Below, one piece after another: positions 16,235-25,420 of a stretch of 64,000 bases of DNA. Under the pieces are notes generated by a model. That model had not been told where the DNA came from and searched no databases. It worked only from the letters and a program-made list of their open reading frames with translations. How positions within the stretch are numbered: the stretch's first letter is position 1; every line of letters begins with the position of its first letter. The position numbers and the translations under genes were made by a program. The DNA is from Jiangella gansuensis DSM 44835 (GTDB lineage: Bacteria; Actinomycetota; Actinomycetes; Jiangellales; Jiangellaceae): the NCBI RefSeq assembly GCF_000515395.1, contig NZ_KI911782.1, positions 2,850,606 through 2,914,605 on the forward strand. Direction: 5' to 3'.

Positions 16235-17509
16235 TCAGTCGAGGCCGGGAGTCGGGAACCGGCCGGTCAGTTCGGTGACCTCGCCGCGGACCCGGTTGAT
16301 GGCCGCCTCGAGCGCGTCCTCGTCACCGGCGGCGGCCGTGACGACCTCGTCGAGCCAGCGGCCGACCTCACGCATCTCGGTCTCCCCCATGCCCCGGCTG
16401 GTGAGCGCGGGCGTGCCGATGCGCAGGCCGGACGGGTCGAACGGCTTGCGGGGGTCGAACGGCACGGTGTTGTAGTTGGCCTCCAGGCCGGCGCGGTCCA
16501 GCGCCTTGGCGGCCGGCTTGCCGGCCACCCCCTTCGATGTCAGGTCGATGAGGATCAGGTGGTTGTCGGTGCCGCCGGAGACCAGGTCGAAGCCACGGGC
16601 CAGCAGCTCGTCGGCGAGCGTGACGGCGTTGGCCACCACCTGGTGGGCGTAGTCCTTGAACGCCGGCTGGGCGGCCTCGCCCAGCGCCACCGCGATGCCG
16701 GCGGTGGTGTGGTTGTGCGGGCCCCCCTGCAGGCCCGGGAACACCGCCTTGTCGATCGGCTTGGCGTACTCCTCGGTGGTGAGGATCATCGCGCCGCGCG
16801 GGCCGCGCAGCGTCTTGTGAGTGGTGGTGGTGATGATGTCGGCGTGCCCGGCGGGGCTGGGGTGCGATCCACCGGCGACCAGGCCCGCGATGTGCGCGAT
16901 GTCGGCCACCAGAACCGCGCCGACCTCCTGCGCGATCGCGGCGAAACCGGGGAAGTCGATGGTGCGCGGAATGGCCGTCCCACCGCAGAAGATCAGCTTG
17001 GGCCGCTCGGCCAGCGCAAGCTCGCGCACCTGGTCCAGGTCGATGCGGCCGGTGTCGCGGCGCACCTCGTACTGGACCGGCCGGAACCAGGTGCCGGTGG
17101 CCGACACCTTCCAGCCGTGCGTCAGGTGGCCGCCCATCGGCAGCGACATGCCCATGACGGTGTCGCCAGGGCTGACCGTGGCCAGGTAGGCGGCCAGGTT
17201 GGCCGGCGAGCCGGAGTACGGCTGGACGTTCGCGTGCTCGACACCGAACAGCGCCTTCGCCCGCTCCACCGCCAGCGTCTCGATCTGGTCGATGACCTGC
17301 TGGCCCTCGTAGTAGCGCCGGCCCGGGTAGCCCTCGGAGTACTTGTTGGTGAGAACGGTGCCGGAGGCCTCGAGCACCGCGGCGGACACGTAGTTCTCGG
17401 ACGGGATCAGCTTGAGCGTCTCACGCTGGCGCCGCTCCTCGGCGTCGACGAGGCCGGCGAGCTCGGGGTCGGCGGCGTGCAGCGCGGCGCGGGGGTTGGT
17501 GGTGGTCAT
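16235..17509 (-). CDS. glyA: Serine hydroxymethyltransferase
   Basis: The product is 424 residues, normal for the family. It interconverts serine plus tetrahydrofolate with glycine plus 5,10-methylene-tetrahydrofolate, the main source of one-carbon units. Visible motifs are LIPSENYVS near the N-terminus, NKYSEGYPGRRYY, and the PLP-lysine region DIITTTTHKTLRGPRG. ATG 17509 is chosen because it matches the usual family N-terminus and lies just after a ZTP riboswitch. The longer upstream frame would translate the riboswitch. It is likely monocistronic, ending in repeat copy C. Confidence 0.97.
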   Translation of the reverse strand: MTTTNPRAALHAADPELAGLVDAEERRQRETLKLIPSENYVSAAVLEASGTVLTNKYSEGYPGRRYYEGQQVIDQIETLAVERAKALFGVEHANVQPYSGSPANLAAYLATVSPGDTVMGMSLPMGGHLTHGWKVSATGTWFRPVQYEVRRDTGRIDLDQVRELALAERPKLIFCGGTAIPRTIDFPGFAAIAQEVGAVLVADIAHIAGLVAGGSHPSPAGHADIITTTTHKTLRGPRGAMILTTEEYAKPIDKAVFPGLQGGPHNHTTAGIAVALGEAAQPAFKDYAHQVVANAVTLADELLARGFDLVSGGTDNHLILIDLTSKGVAGKPAAKALDRAGLEANYNTVPFDPRKPFDPSGLRIGTPALTSRGMGETEMREVGRWLDEVVTAAAGDEDALEAAINRVRGEVTELTGRFPTPGLD

Positions 17510-17540
17510 GGCGAGAGCCACATCCTCTCGATGTGTCCGT

Positions 17541-17650
17541 CTGTGCCCGGGCACCCAGGCGCGCGGTGCCTCGGCCGTCCGCTCCCCGGTGGTCGGTTCC
17601 ACCCCTGGCCCCGATCATGCGGGCCGGTTGCGCCAGTCGCGACGGGCATC
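17541..17650 (-). promoter_or_regulatory. ZTP riboswitch (pfl motif) ahead of glyA
   Basis: Read on the minus strand, the conserved blocks of the pfl/ZTP motif appear in order. GTCGCGACTGGCG is at 17643-17631, GGTGGAA..CCACCGGGGAGC spans 17603-17581, and CCTGGGTGCCCGGGCA is at 17559-17544. ZTP riboswitches sense ZMP/ZTP, which accumulate when 10-formyl-tetrahydrofolate is short, and switch on one-carbon genes such as glyA. A -10 box TAGAGT (17656-17651) lies just upstream. The regulatory half between the aptamer and the ATG (17509) is short. Confidence 0.88.
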
Positions 17651-17693
17651 ACTCTAACGGGTCGGCCGGTGGCTCCGGCGCCCCGGCGGAGGC

Positions 17694-18362
17694 TCAATCG
17701 CCCGTCCAGTGCGCGACCAGCATCTCCGTCTCGACCCGCCAGCCCAGACGTTCGTAGAGCCGGCGGCCGTCGGCCGACGCCACCAGCAGGCCGGTGCGCG
17801 CGCCCCTCCCCGCCGCGGCCGCGACCAGCGCTCCCATGACGACGCTGCCGAGGCCCTGCCGCCGGTGCCGCGGGAGCGTGAAGATGCGGTCGGCGACGGC
17901 GTCGCCCTCGTCGTCCCCGCTCAGAGCCAGGTGTCCCTTGGCCGCCAGCCCGTCGGCGGCGCCGTCTGCGGTGACCACCTCGGCGACCAGAACCGGCGAT
18001 CGGCCGCTGAGCAGGACCTCGTACCCGGCCGGCGGAGCGGGCGCCGGGTGGTCGGCGAGCGCACGCGACATCAGCCACTCAGGGGCGTGCACGCTGAACC
18101 CGGCGGCCGTGGCGGCCGCCGCGGCGCGTTCCCGGTCGGTCGTCGGGGCGGTGAGCCACCGTGCCGGGCCGGCGACCCGGGCAGCCAGCTCGGCGTACAG
18201 CTCCGGCGACGAGGACAGCGCGATCGTCTCGACCACCCGGTCCGGAAGCCCGATCCGGACGGTGACGGTGTCGCCGTCGGGCACCGAGCGGTAGTCCCGG
18301 GCCGTCACCCAACCGGCCTGCCAGCGCAGCATCAACTCGCGCAGCTGCCCATCCTGCGTCAC
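17694..18362 (-). CDS. GNAT-family N-acetyltransferase
   Basis: The product is 222 residues from a GTG at 18362. The acetyl-CoA-binding motif A is clear near residues 165-185 (LPRHRRQGLGSVVMGAL), followed by the C-terminal LYERLGWRVE element of the GNAT fold. The N-terminal ~100 residues are less conserved. The acceptor is unknown. It is divergent from the glycerophosphodiesterase gene 32 bp away, so the two promoters must overlap. Confidence 0.88.
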   Translation of the reverse strand: MTQDGQLRELMLRWQAGWVTARDYRSVPDGDTVTVRIGLPDRVVETIALSSSPELYAELAARVAGPARWLTAPTTDRERAAAAATAAGFSVHAPEWLMSRALADHPAPAPPAGYEVLLSGRSPVLVAEVVTADGAADGLAAKGHLALSGDDEGDAVADRIFTLPRHRRQGLGSVVMGALVAAAAGRGARTGLLVASADGRRLYERLGWRVETEMLVAHWTGD

Positions 18363-18394
18363 CGCACACCTCCCGGCGCCCGTAGCCTGACCTG

Positions 18395-19186
18395 GTGCCC
18401 AGCCTGCACCCGTATTTCGACCATCCCGGCCCTCTCGCGCTCGCCCACCGCGGATTCTCGCTCGACGGCCTGGAGAACAGCATGGCCGCCTTCGCCGCGG
18501 CGGTCGAGCTCGGGTACTCCTATGTCGAGACCGACGTGCACGCGACCGCCGACGGTGTCGCCGTCGCCTTGCACGACGACACCCTGGACCGGGTCACCGA
18601 CCACACCGGCGCGGTGGCGACTCTGCCATGGTCGCGGGTACGGCAGGCGCTGATCGGCGGAGTCGAGCCGGTGCCGGCTCTGGAGGACCTGCTGGGCGCC
18701 TGGCCGACGCTGCGGGTGAACATCGACGTCAAGTCCGCCGGCGCGGTCGGGCCGCTGGCCCGGGCCATCGACCGCACCGCCGCGCACCACCGCGTCTGTG
18801 TCGCGTCGTTCTCCGACGCCCGCCGCCGGGCGGTGCTGCGCCGGGTCGCGGCGCCGGTGGCCACGTCCGCGGGCATCCAGCTGGTGGCGGCGTTCCGGAC
18901 CGCCGCCACCACGCCCGGCCTGGGCGGCTTAGCGCGCACGCTGTTGCGCGGTGTCGACTGCCTGCAGGTTCCAGCCGCGTTCCGCGGCGTCCAGGTGGTG
19001 ACGGCCGCGACGGTACGGGCGGCGCACTCGGCCGGCCGGCAGGTGCACGTGTGGACCGTGAACGAGCCGGCGCAGATGCGCCGGCTGCTCGACCTGGGCG
19101 TCGACGGCATCATCACCGACCGCGCCGACCTGCTGCGGACGGTGCTGGAGTCGCGCGGTCAGTGGCACTCCGCCGCATCACCCTGA
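18395..19186 (+). CDS. Glycerophosphodiester phosphodiesterase
   Basis: The product is 263 residues from GTG 18395. A TAGCCT box at 18383-18388 ends 6 nt before the start, indicating a leaderless message. The catalytic signature LAHRGFSLDGLENSMAAF, the metal ligands VETDVHATADG and HDDTLDRVTDHTG, and the C-terminal VWTVNEPAQMRRLLDLGVDG are complete. No signal peptide is present, so it should act in the cytoplasm, hydrolysing glycerophosphodiesters to glycerol 3-phosphate and an alcohol. Confidence 0.93.
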   Translation: MPSLHPYFDHPGPLALAHRGFSLDGLENSMAAFAAAVELGYSYVETDVHATADGVAVALHDDTLDRVTDHTGAVATLPWSRVRQALIGGVEPVPALEDLLGAWPTLRVNIDVKSAGAVGPLARAIDRTAAHHRVCVASFSDARRRAVLRRVAAPVATSAGIQLVAAFRTAATTPGLGGLARTLLRGVDCLQVPAAFRGVQVVTAATVRAAHSAGRQVHVWTVNEPAQMRRLLDLGVDGIITDRADLLRTVLESRGQWHSAASP

Positions 19187-19220
19187 CCGGCGACGGCACC
19201 GGCCCCGCGACCGGCCACCG

Positions 19221-19715
19221 TCAGGACGTGAACCAGGCGCTGCGGCGAATGGCCCGCATGGCCCCACGCCGGGTCGACGGCTCGAGCCGGTGGATGTAGA
19301 CGATGCCGTCCAGGTGGTCGACCTCGTGTTGCAGGCAGCGGGCAAGTTCACCCTCACCCTCCACCCGTACCGTCTCGCCGTCGGCGTTCTGCCCCTCCAC
19401 CGCCGCGTAGCCGGCCCGGTGCGTCGGGTACCAGAGGCCGGGGACCGACAGGCAGCCCTCCTCGCCGTCCTGGTCGCCCTCGGTCGCCACCAACACCGGA
19501 TTGAACACGACGCCCCGCTGGCCCTCCAGGCCGTACGAGAACGCCCGCAGCGGTACGCCGATCTGAGGCGCCGCCACCCCCGCGCGGCCGGGCAGGTCGA
19601 GCGTGTCCAGCAGGTCCTCCGCCAAGGCATGGCTGACCTCGCCGAACTCCTCGACACGATCCGCTACCGTGCGCAGCACCGGGTCCCCGTACAACCGGAT
19701 CTCGCGTACAGCCAC
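19221..19715 (-). CDS. def: Peptide deformylase
   Basis: The product is 164 residues. It removes the formyl group from nascent N-terminal methionine. All three family motifs are present: GVAAPQIG, EEGCLSVPG (metal-binding Cys) and QHEVDHLDG (two metal-binding His and the catalytic Glu). GTG at 19715 has GAGAGGA upstream. It converges with the glycerophosphodiesterase gene and is divergent from the MFS gene at 19828. Confidence 0.95.
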   Translation of the reverse strand: MAVREIRLYGDPVLRTVADRVEEFGEVSHALAEDLLDTLDLPGRAGVAAPQIGVPLRAFSYGLEGQRGVVFNPVLVATEGDQDGEEGCLSVPGLWYPTHRAGYAAVEGQNADGETVRVEGEGELARCLQHEVDHLDGIVYIHRLEPSTRRGAMRAIRRSAWFTS

Positions 19716-19827
19716 CGTCGTCCTCTCGTCGTCTCGCGTTCATCGCCGCGCCCCCTCGGCGGCAGCCGACAGTCTCCCACCTCGTGTCGTCTGGTCACGT
19801 GCGCCCCTCACCCGGTAGCGTCCGCCC

Positions 19828-21225
19828 GTGACCGCCGTCCTCGCCCCGCCCGGGCCGCTGACCGACCCCGTCGCACGGGGCCGGGAACACCGTGCGTGGT
19901 ATTTCTACGACTGGGCGAACTCCGCCTTCGTCACCACCACCGCGACGGTGTTGTTCGGGCCGTACCTGACGGTGGTCGCCGAGACCGCCGCCTGCGGTGA
20001 GGCCGGCACCACCGACGATCCCTGCCGCGGCGTGCTGTCAGTGCTGGGCATCCCCGTGGCGGCCGGGTCGCTGGCCGCCTACACGGTCACGTTCGCGACC
20101 ATCCTGTCCGCGATCCTGCTGCCCATCGTGGGCGCCATCGCCGACCGCACGTCCCGCAAGCGGCACATGATGGCCGGCTTCGCCTGGACCGGGGCCGCGG
20201 CCGCGTCGTCGATGGTGTTCGTCGCCGGGTCGAACTGGGGGCTCGGGGCGTTCCTGCTCGTGGTGGCCGCCGTCTGCCTGGGCTGTTCCATGGTGGTGTA
20301 CGACGCCATCCTGGTGCAGATCGCGCACGAGGAGGACCGCGATCGGGTCTCCAGCCGCGGCTGGGCGCTGGGTTACCTCGGCGGCGGCCTGCTACTGGCG
20401 CTGAACCTGGCGCTGGTGACCCTGGAACCGTTCGGCCTCAGCCGCTCGGACACCGTCCGGATCAGCCTGCTGTCGGCCGGGTTGTGGTGGGCCTTCTGGA
20501 CCATCGTGCCCTTCCGCGGTCTGCGCGACCGGCCACCGACAGGCGTGGAGCGGGTCGGCGGCAGTCCGGTCCGGCAGGCCGTCGGCCAGCTGCGCGAGAC
20601 CCTGCGCCACGCCCGGGGCTACCCGCAGACGCTGCTGTTCCTGATCGCGTACATGCTGTACAACGACGGCGTCCAGACGGTCATCTCCGCGTCGTCCATC
20701 TACGGCAACCGCGAACTCGGACTCGGCGAGGACGTCCTCATCGTCGCCATCCTGATCGTGCAGTTCGTCGCGTTCGGCGGGGCGCTGGTGCTGGGACGGC
20801 TGGCCCAGCGGTTCGGCGCCAAGAACGTCGTCATGGTGAGCCTCGTGATGTGGACCCTCGTGGTCGCGGCCGGCTTCTCGCTGCCGGAGAACGAGTGGCT
20901 GCCGTTCCTGCTGCTCGCCGTCGGTATCGGCTTCGTGATGGGTGGCAGCCAGGCGCTGTCGCGGTCGCTGTTCAGCCTGCTCATCCCCCGCGGCAAGGAG
21001 GCGGAGTACTTCAGCCTGTACCAGGCGGCCGAGCGCGGCACGAGCTGGTTCGGAACACTCGCGTTCGGTCTGGCGTTCCAGCTGACGGGGTCGTACCGAT
21101 GGTCGATCCTGGTACTGCTGGTGTTCTTCGTGGCCGGCCTGGCGGTGCTGTCGCGGGTGAACATCCGGGCCGGGATCGTCGCGGCCGGGAACGAGGTGCC
21201 GCCGTCGGTGCTCGGGCGCCGGTGA
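19828..21225 (+). CDS. UMF1-family MFS transporter (Atg22/BtlA-like)
   Basis: The product is 465 residues with about 12 membrane segments. The N-terminal WYFYDWANSAFVTTTATVLFGPYL is diagnostic of the UMF1/Atg22-like family, and the MFS loop is seen as GAIADRTSRKRHMM. Atg22 in yeast exports vacuolar amino acids; bacterial substrates are mostly undefined. GTG 19828 is chosen because TAGCGT at 19816-19821 lies 6 nt before it, another probable leaderless transcript. Confidence 0.92.
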   Translation: MTAVLAPPGPLTDPVARGREHRAWYFYDWANSAFVTTTATVLFGPYLTVVAETAACGEAGTTDDPCRGVLSVLGIPVAAGSLAAYTVTFATILSAILLPIVGAIADRTSRKRHMMAGFAWTGAAAASSMVFVAGSNWGLGAFLLVVAAVCLGCSMVVYDAILVQIAHEEDRDRVSSRGWALGYLGGGLLLALNLALVTLEPFGLSRSDTVRISLLSAGLWWAFWTIVPFRGLRDRPPTGVERVGGSPVRQAVGQLRETLRHARGYPQTLLFLIAYMLYNDGVQTVISASSIYGNRELGLGEDVLIVAILIVQFVAFGGALVLGRLAQRFGAKNVVMVSLVMWTLVVAAGFSLPENEWLPFLLLAVGIGFVMGGSQALSRSLFSLLIPRGKEAEYFSLYQAAERGTSWFGTLAFGLAFQLTGSYRWSILVLLVFFVAGLAVLSRVNIRAGIVAAGNEVPPSVLGRR

Positions 21226-21265
21226 GCAACATCACGTCGCCCAGATTGCATTATCACAAGGAACG

Positions 21266-21291
21266 CGGAACATTACTCTCCGGCCGTTCGT
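21266..21291 (+). promoter_or_regulatory. SigR-type promoter of rbpA
   Basis: GGAAC (21266-21270), an 18-nt spacer and GTT (21289-21291) match the SigR/SigH-type redox-stress consensus GGAA(T/C)-N18-19-GTT. In Streptomyces, rbpA is a known SigR target, which makes the match more credible. It leaves a leader of about 90 nt. Confidence 0.55.
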
Positions 21292-21388
21292 TGTCATCAT
21301 GTCGTTGTGTTGCGGCACGAACCCGGCACGACGGCGAGGTAAGCCGACGTCTCGTCCCAGGGGCCACCGCCCCGGAAGGGTTTCACAC

Positions 21389-21778
21389 ATGTCCGAGCGT
21401 TCTACCCTGCGCGGCTCGCGCCTAGGCGCCACGAGCTACGAGGACGAGCGCGGCGTCGAGTTCGCCGAGCGCCAGACGGTCGCTTACAGCTGCACTTCCG
21501 GTCACCGCTTCGACGTGACGTTCTCCACCGAAGCCGAGATCCCGGCGCTGTGGGACTGCCCCCGCTGCGGCGCAGAGTCGCTGCGTGTCGCCACCGACCG
21601 GCCCGACGAGGCGCCGGTCAAGCCCGCCCGTACCCACTGGGACATGCTGCTCGAGCGCCGGTCCCTCGAGGACCTCGAGGCGCTGCTCGACGAGCGGCTG
21701 GAACTGCTGCGGTCCGGCCTCATCCCGGGTGCCGCGCACCTGGCGGAGCGGTCCCGCGGCCGCAAGAAGACCGCCTGA
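21389..21778 (+). CDS. rbpA: RNA polymerase-binding protein RbpA
   Basis: The product is 129 residues. RbpA is an actinobacteria-specific essential or near-essential factor that binds RNA polymerase and group I/II sigma factors and stabilises the open promoter complex. Family features seen are the N-terminal LRGSRLGATSYEDERGVEF, the zinc-ribbon residues YSCTSGHRF and WDCPRCGAES, the basic linker KPARTHWDMLLERRS and the sigma-interaction helix LEALLDERLELLRSG. ATG 21389 follows GGAAGGG at 8 nt. A SigR-like promoter lies upstream and a strong terminator downstream. Confidence 0.97.
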   Translation: MSERSTLRGSRLGATSYEDERGVEFAERQTVAYSCTSGHRFDVTFSTEAEIPALWDCPRCGAESLRVATDRPDEAPVKPARTHWDMLLERRSLEDLEALLDERLELLRSGLIPGAAHLAERSRGRKKTA

Positions 21779-21803
21779 CGCGCAACCCGTCCGCGGAACA
21801 ACT

Positions 21804-21840
21804 CGACCGCACCCGGTCCGTCCTGGACCGGGTGCGGTCG
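21804..21840 (+). terminator. rbpA terminator hairpin
   Basis: CGACCGCACCCGGTCC (21804-21819) and its perfect complement (21825-21840) form a 16-bp stem with a 5-nt loop, 26 nt after the rbpA stop. No U-tract follows, as is common in high-GC actinobacteria. Confidence 0.88.
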
Positions 21841-21860
21841 TACGTTTGCCCGCCGCCGCC

Positions 21861-21927
21861 CCAAATGATCACGTCCCGTTGGGGTGCTCCCGCTGCACCA
21901 CCCATGCTTGCCTGGTGCAGCGGGAGG
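21861..21927. repeat. Dispersed stem-loop repeat, copy D (reverse orientation)
   Basis: It reads CCAAATGATCACGT as the tail, then CTCCCGCTGCACC, the loop ATGCTTGCC and GGTGCAGCGGGAG. It lies after the rbpA terminator with the tail toward rbpA and beyond the 3' end of the convergent fxsA gene. The middle stem pairs TG/CA where copy C has CG/CG and copy A has TT/AA. Confidence 0.75.
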
Positions 21928-21998
21928 ACGCCTGGTCGACCGGTGCCTCGACCAGAGATGCCCGGAAGCCGGCGGGGCGCCCGGCGGCGGGTGAACTG

Positions 21999-22547
21999 TC
22001 AGCGGGACTCGCGAGGATCCCGACCGGTATCGGGCTCGACGACCTCGCCCTCGATGACGACGCCGTGCTGGACGCCGTCGGAGCGACCCGTCCCCGGCTG
22101 GCCCGGCTGGCCGTAGCCGTACGTCCCGGAACCACCGAACGCGGCTGGGCCGCCGCCCGGCCGCCGGCCGGGGAACGTGCGGAAGGCCGCCGCGGACAGC
22201 CGCCGGCCCATGCTGTGCCGGATCGGCGGGATGAGCAACACCAGGCCCACCAGGTCGGTGACGAAGCCGGGCACCACCAGCAGCACGCCGGACAGGACCC
22301 GGACGCCGGCATCGGCCATGCGGGTCGACTGCTCGGCCGCGGCCTCGTCGCCGTCGAAACGGCCCTCGGCGGCCGCGGCCCGCAGCGAGGTCCAGGCACG
22401 GAGGCCTTCGATCCGCAGCAGCGCGAAGCCCAGCACGCTGGTGCCCAGCAGGAGCAGCAGCGCCCAGCCCAGGCCGATCCAGCCGGCCACCATGACCAGC
22501 GCGACGATCTCGACGATGCCGAAGGCGAAGGGCAGGAAGCGTCTCAT
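21999..22547 (-). CDS. fxsA: FxsA-family membrane protein
   Basis: The product is 182 residues. The family core has two hydrophobic hairpins: [21 protein letters not shown] followed by [21 protein letters not shown], then a third stretch [20 protein letters not shown] with the conserved PGFVTDLVG. The C-terminal 55 residues are Gly/Pro/Arg-rich and cytoplasmic. E. coli FxsA counters phage T7 exclusion by F-plasmid PifA; the general role is unclear. Its ATG overlaps the ppm stop by 4 nt, making it the last gene of an lnt-ppm-fxsA operon. Confidence 0.92.
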   Translation of the reverse strand: MRRFLPFAFGIVEIVALVMVAGWIGLGWALLLLLGTSVLGFALLRIEGLRAWTSLRAAAAEGRFDGDEAAAEQSTRMADAGVRVLSGVLLVVPGFVTDLVGLVLLIPPIRHSMGRRLSAAAFRTFPGRRPGGGPAAFGGSGTYGYGQPGQPGTGRSDGVQHGVVIEGEVVEPDTGRDPRESR

Positions 22548-23287
22548 CGCCGGGCCCCGTTTACGAGCTCACGCAGTTGCCGGGCGCGGTGTGCGGCACC
22601 CCACTGGGTGATCCGCACGAACGCTTCGCGCACGATCGTGCCGTCCATCTTCGATTCTCCCTGTTCCCGTTCGACGAACGTGATGGGAACCTCGATGACC
22701 CGTAGTCCGCGATGCACCGCCCGCCAGGCGAGATCGACCTGGAAGCAGTACCCCTGCGACGCGACGGTGTCGAGGTCGAGCTGGCGCAGCGCGTCGGCGC
22801 GGAACGCCCGGTATCCGCCGGTCGCGTCGCGCAGCTGTGTGCCCAGCGCCAGCCGGGTGTAGGTGTTGCCGGCCCGCGACAGCGCCTCGCGGCGGCGCGG
22901 CCAGTTGACCACCCGGCCTCCGGGCACGTACCGCGAGCCCAGCACCAGGTCGGCATGTTCGACGGCGTGCAGCAGCCGGGGCAGCTCCTCCGGCTGGTGG
23001 GATCCGTCGGCGTCCATCTCGACCAGGACGTCGTAACCGCGCCCCAGACCCCAGCCGAAGCCGGCGACGTACGCCGCTCCGAGACCCTGCTTGCCGGCGC
23101 GGTGAAGCACGTGGACGTGCTCGTCGAGCTCGGCGATCTCGTCGGCGATGGCGCCGGTGCCGTCCGGGGAGGCGTCGTCGACCACCAGTACGTGGGCGTC
23201 GGGGACGGCGCCGCGGGTGCGCTCGATCGCCTTGCCGATCGTGAGTGCCTCGTTGTAGGTCGGGATGACTACCAGCACCGAGGTCAC
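22544..23287 (-). CDS. ppm1: Polyprenol monophosphomannose synthase (catalytic domain)
   Basis: The product is 247 residues. It transfers mannose from GDP-mannose to polyprenyl phosphate, giving the donor for lipoglycan and protein mannosylation. The GT2 motifs are [29 protein letters not shown] and [15 protein letters not shown]; the acceptor region is [17 protein letters not shown] 23287 overlaps the lnt stop (GTGA). In Mycobacterium tuberculosis Lnt and Ppm1 are fused in one protein; here they are separate but coupled. Confidence 0.95.
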   Translation of the reverse strand: MTSVLVVIPTYNEALTIGKAIERTRGAVPDAHVLVVDDASPDGTGAIADEIAELDEHVHVLHRAGKQGLGAAYVAGFGWGLGRGYDVLVEMDADGSHQPEELPRLLHAVEHADLVLGSRYVPGGRVVNWPRRREALSRAGNTYTRLALGTQLRDATGGYRAFRADALRQLDLDTVASQGYCFQVDLAWRAVHRGLRVIEVPITFVEREQGESKMDGTIVREAFVRITQWGAAHRARQLRELVNGARR

Positions 23288-24828
23288 GAGACGCTCGCCT
23301 CCACCGCGGGCTGGGGTTCGTCCGAGCGGTCGCCGTCGTCGCGCCGCCGTGCCCGCCGGGCGCCGATGACGACGAACGCCACGACGCCCAGGCCCATGGC
23401 CGTCAGCGCCCACTCCGGCCAGGCGCCGACCGTGGTGGCGAGCGTGGTGCCGTTGGACAGCGGGACCTCGGTCACGAGGACGTCCTGCGTGAACAGCTCG
23501 GCCCGGTCGAGCACCTCACCGTCCGGTGCCACGACGGCGCTGACGCCGGCCAGCGCCGAGACGAGGACCGTGCGGCCGTGTTCGAACGCCCGGACCTGCG
23601 ACTGGGCCAGCTGTTGCTCGGTCATCTCGGTGCGGCCGAAGGTGGCGTTGTTGGTCTGAACGGACAGGAACTGGCCGCCTTCGCGGACGGCGTCGCGCAC
23701 CACCCCGTCGAAGGCGACCTCGAAGCAGATGACGTTGCCGATGACGGCGTCGCCGACCTGGAAGGTGCCGACGGAGTCGCCCGGCAGGTGGTCGCGGGGC
23801 TGCTGGTTGACCGCGTCGGTGATGCGCTCGGCGATGCCGCGGAACGGGATGTACTCGCCGAACGGCATCGGGTGGCGCTTGACGTAGGTGTCGCCAGGGC
23901 CGGTCTCGGGGTCCCAGAGGATCGAGGTGTTGCGGACGTTGCGCTCGTCCTCGGTGGGGACGATGGCGCTGATGAGGACGGGCACGCCGACGGCGCGCAC
24001 GGCGCCGTCGATGGCCCGGTAGGTGGCGGCGTCGTGGTACGGGCTGATGTCGGAGGAGTTCTCCGGCCACAGCACGACGTCGGGACGCTCGACCCGGCCG
24101 GCTTCGATGTCGGCGGCCAGCCGCTCGGTCGCCTCGACGTGGTTGCTGGTGATCTGCCGCTTCTCAGCGTTGTAGTCCAGGCCCTCCGCGGGCACGTTGC
24201 CCTGCACGATCGCGACGGTCATGGTGTCGCCGTCGGCGGGCGTGGGCTGGATGAGCAGGGGCGCCACCACGATGCCCACCGCCACGGCACCGGCCGCGAC
24301 CCGCAGCCACACCCGGCGCTCGACGACGACCCACGCCAGCAGGCCACCGGCCAGCGCGACCGCGAACGACAGCCCGGGCGAGCCGGCCAGCGAGGCCAGC
24401 CCCAGCATGGGCCCTTCGGCCTGTGAGAACGCCAGCTTGCCCCAGGTGAACCCGCCGTACGGGATGCGGCCGCGGATGGCTTCGTCGGCCACCCAGACCG
24501 CAGCGGTCCACACCGGCCAGCCGGGCACCCGCTGCACCAGGTTCACGCCCATCGCCAGCGGGATGAAGAACAGCGCCTCGAACAGCGCCAGGAGGAGCCA
24601 CGGCACCGGACCGACCTCGAGACCGGTCCAGTCCAGCAGCGGCAGGAAGAACGCGGCACCGAACAGGTAGCCCATCAGCGCCGAGCGCTTCATCGACTGC
24701 CCACGCACCAGCAGTGCGAACGCCGCCGCCACCAGGATGGCGACGAACCAGACGTCGTACGGCGGGAACGCGGCGATCAGCGAAGCGCCCAGCAGCGCGG
24801 ATCCCGCGTAACGCCAAAGGTGACTCAC
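23284..24828 (-). CDS. lnt: Apolipoprotein N-acyltransferase
   Basis: The product is 514 residues from GTG 24828. It adds the third acyl chain to the N-terminal Cys of lipoproteins. The N-terminal part has about six membrane helices. The C-terminal nitrilase domain has the catalytic triad: Glu in [10 protein letters not shown], Lys in [14 protein letters not shown] and Cys in [12 protein letters not shown] final membrane helix and a basic tail follow. It is the first gene of lnt-ppm-fxsA. The frame is open further upstream, but homology begins at this GTG. Confidence 0.93.
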   Translation of the reverse strand: MSHLWRYAGSALLGASLIAAFPPYDVWFVAILVAAAFALLVRGQSMKRSALMGYLFGAAFFLPLLDWTGLEVGPVPWLLLALFEALFFIPLAMGVNLVQRVPGWPVWTAAVWVADEAIRGRIPYGGFTWGKLAFSQAEGPMLGLASLAGSPGLSFAVALAGGLLAWVVVERRVWLRVAAGAVAVGIVVAPLLIQPTPADGDTMTVAIVQGNVPAEGLDYNAEKRQITSNHVEATERLAADIEAGRVERPDVVLWPENSSDISPYHDAATYRAIDGAVRAVGVPVLISAIVPTEDERNVRNTSILWDPETGPGDTYVKRHPMPFGEYIPFRGIAERITDAVNQQPRDHLPGDSVGTFQVGDAVIGNVICFEVAFDGVVRDAVREGGQFLSVQTNNATFGRTEMTEQQLAQSQVRAFEHGRTVLVSALAGVSAVVAPDGEVLDRAELFTQDVLVTEVPLSNGTTLATTVGAWPEWALTAMGLGVVAFVVIGARRARRRDDGDRSDEPQPAVEASVS

Positions 24829-25420
24829 GTGTGGTGCTCCGTCCGCCGTCCCGCTCGCTTCGTGACCGCCCGCTGGTGGTGCGATCCCACCTGACCCAGT
24901 GTGGTGCCGATCGCGTGACGGTACAACGTGCGTCCCAGGGACAGAGTGCCCCGGGGTGGTGCGAAGCCCAGCATTGTGACAAAGGACGCAGCCCGGCCCC
25001 ACCCTTCGGACCGGGCCGCGGGCGCCGCTGGATGCGGCTCGCGGACCGTTGTCTACTGGGCGGGCCGGGCCCGACCTCGTCTCACCCCGTGCCGCAGCGG
25101 ATGACGCACAGGCGGGTCATGCGAGCGAGGGCCTGGCTCTCGAAGGATGCCCGGTCTCGGATGATGCTCGAGACCGCCCCTCGACCCCTCTCGCAACGCC
25201 CGCCCAGGCCGTCGACCCGAGCGGTTTCGTCCGCTGGTGGACTGTCGTGACTTTGCTGCACCGGTCCCCATGGTGTCAAGCTCCTGGTCGACCTGCGCAA
25301 ACACCATTCAGTCGCAGGTCAGGAGGGTACGGACGGCGAAAAATCGATCAAGAAACGTTGATTCTTCACGGCGTGTCGCACCCTGGACTCGGACAAAACG
25401 CGCCCCGCGTGCCGGGGCCG
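24829..25420. other. Intergenic region, no gene seen
   Basis: About 590 bp between lnt and the CoxG-like gene. Frames present are short, mutually antisense and unlike known proteins. Near the right end ATCAACGTTTCTTGAT followed by cgATTTTT on the minus strand (about 25345-25370) could be a weak terminator for the CoxG-like gene. The lnt promoter must lie near the left end. I see nothing else in it. Confidence 0.5.

Noticed and set aside
24829-25420. A gene or RNA between lnt and the CoxG-like gene
   Set aside because: Only short conflicting frames and a weak AT-rich hairpin were seen; nothing resembling a tRNA or known RNA.
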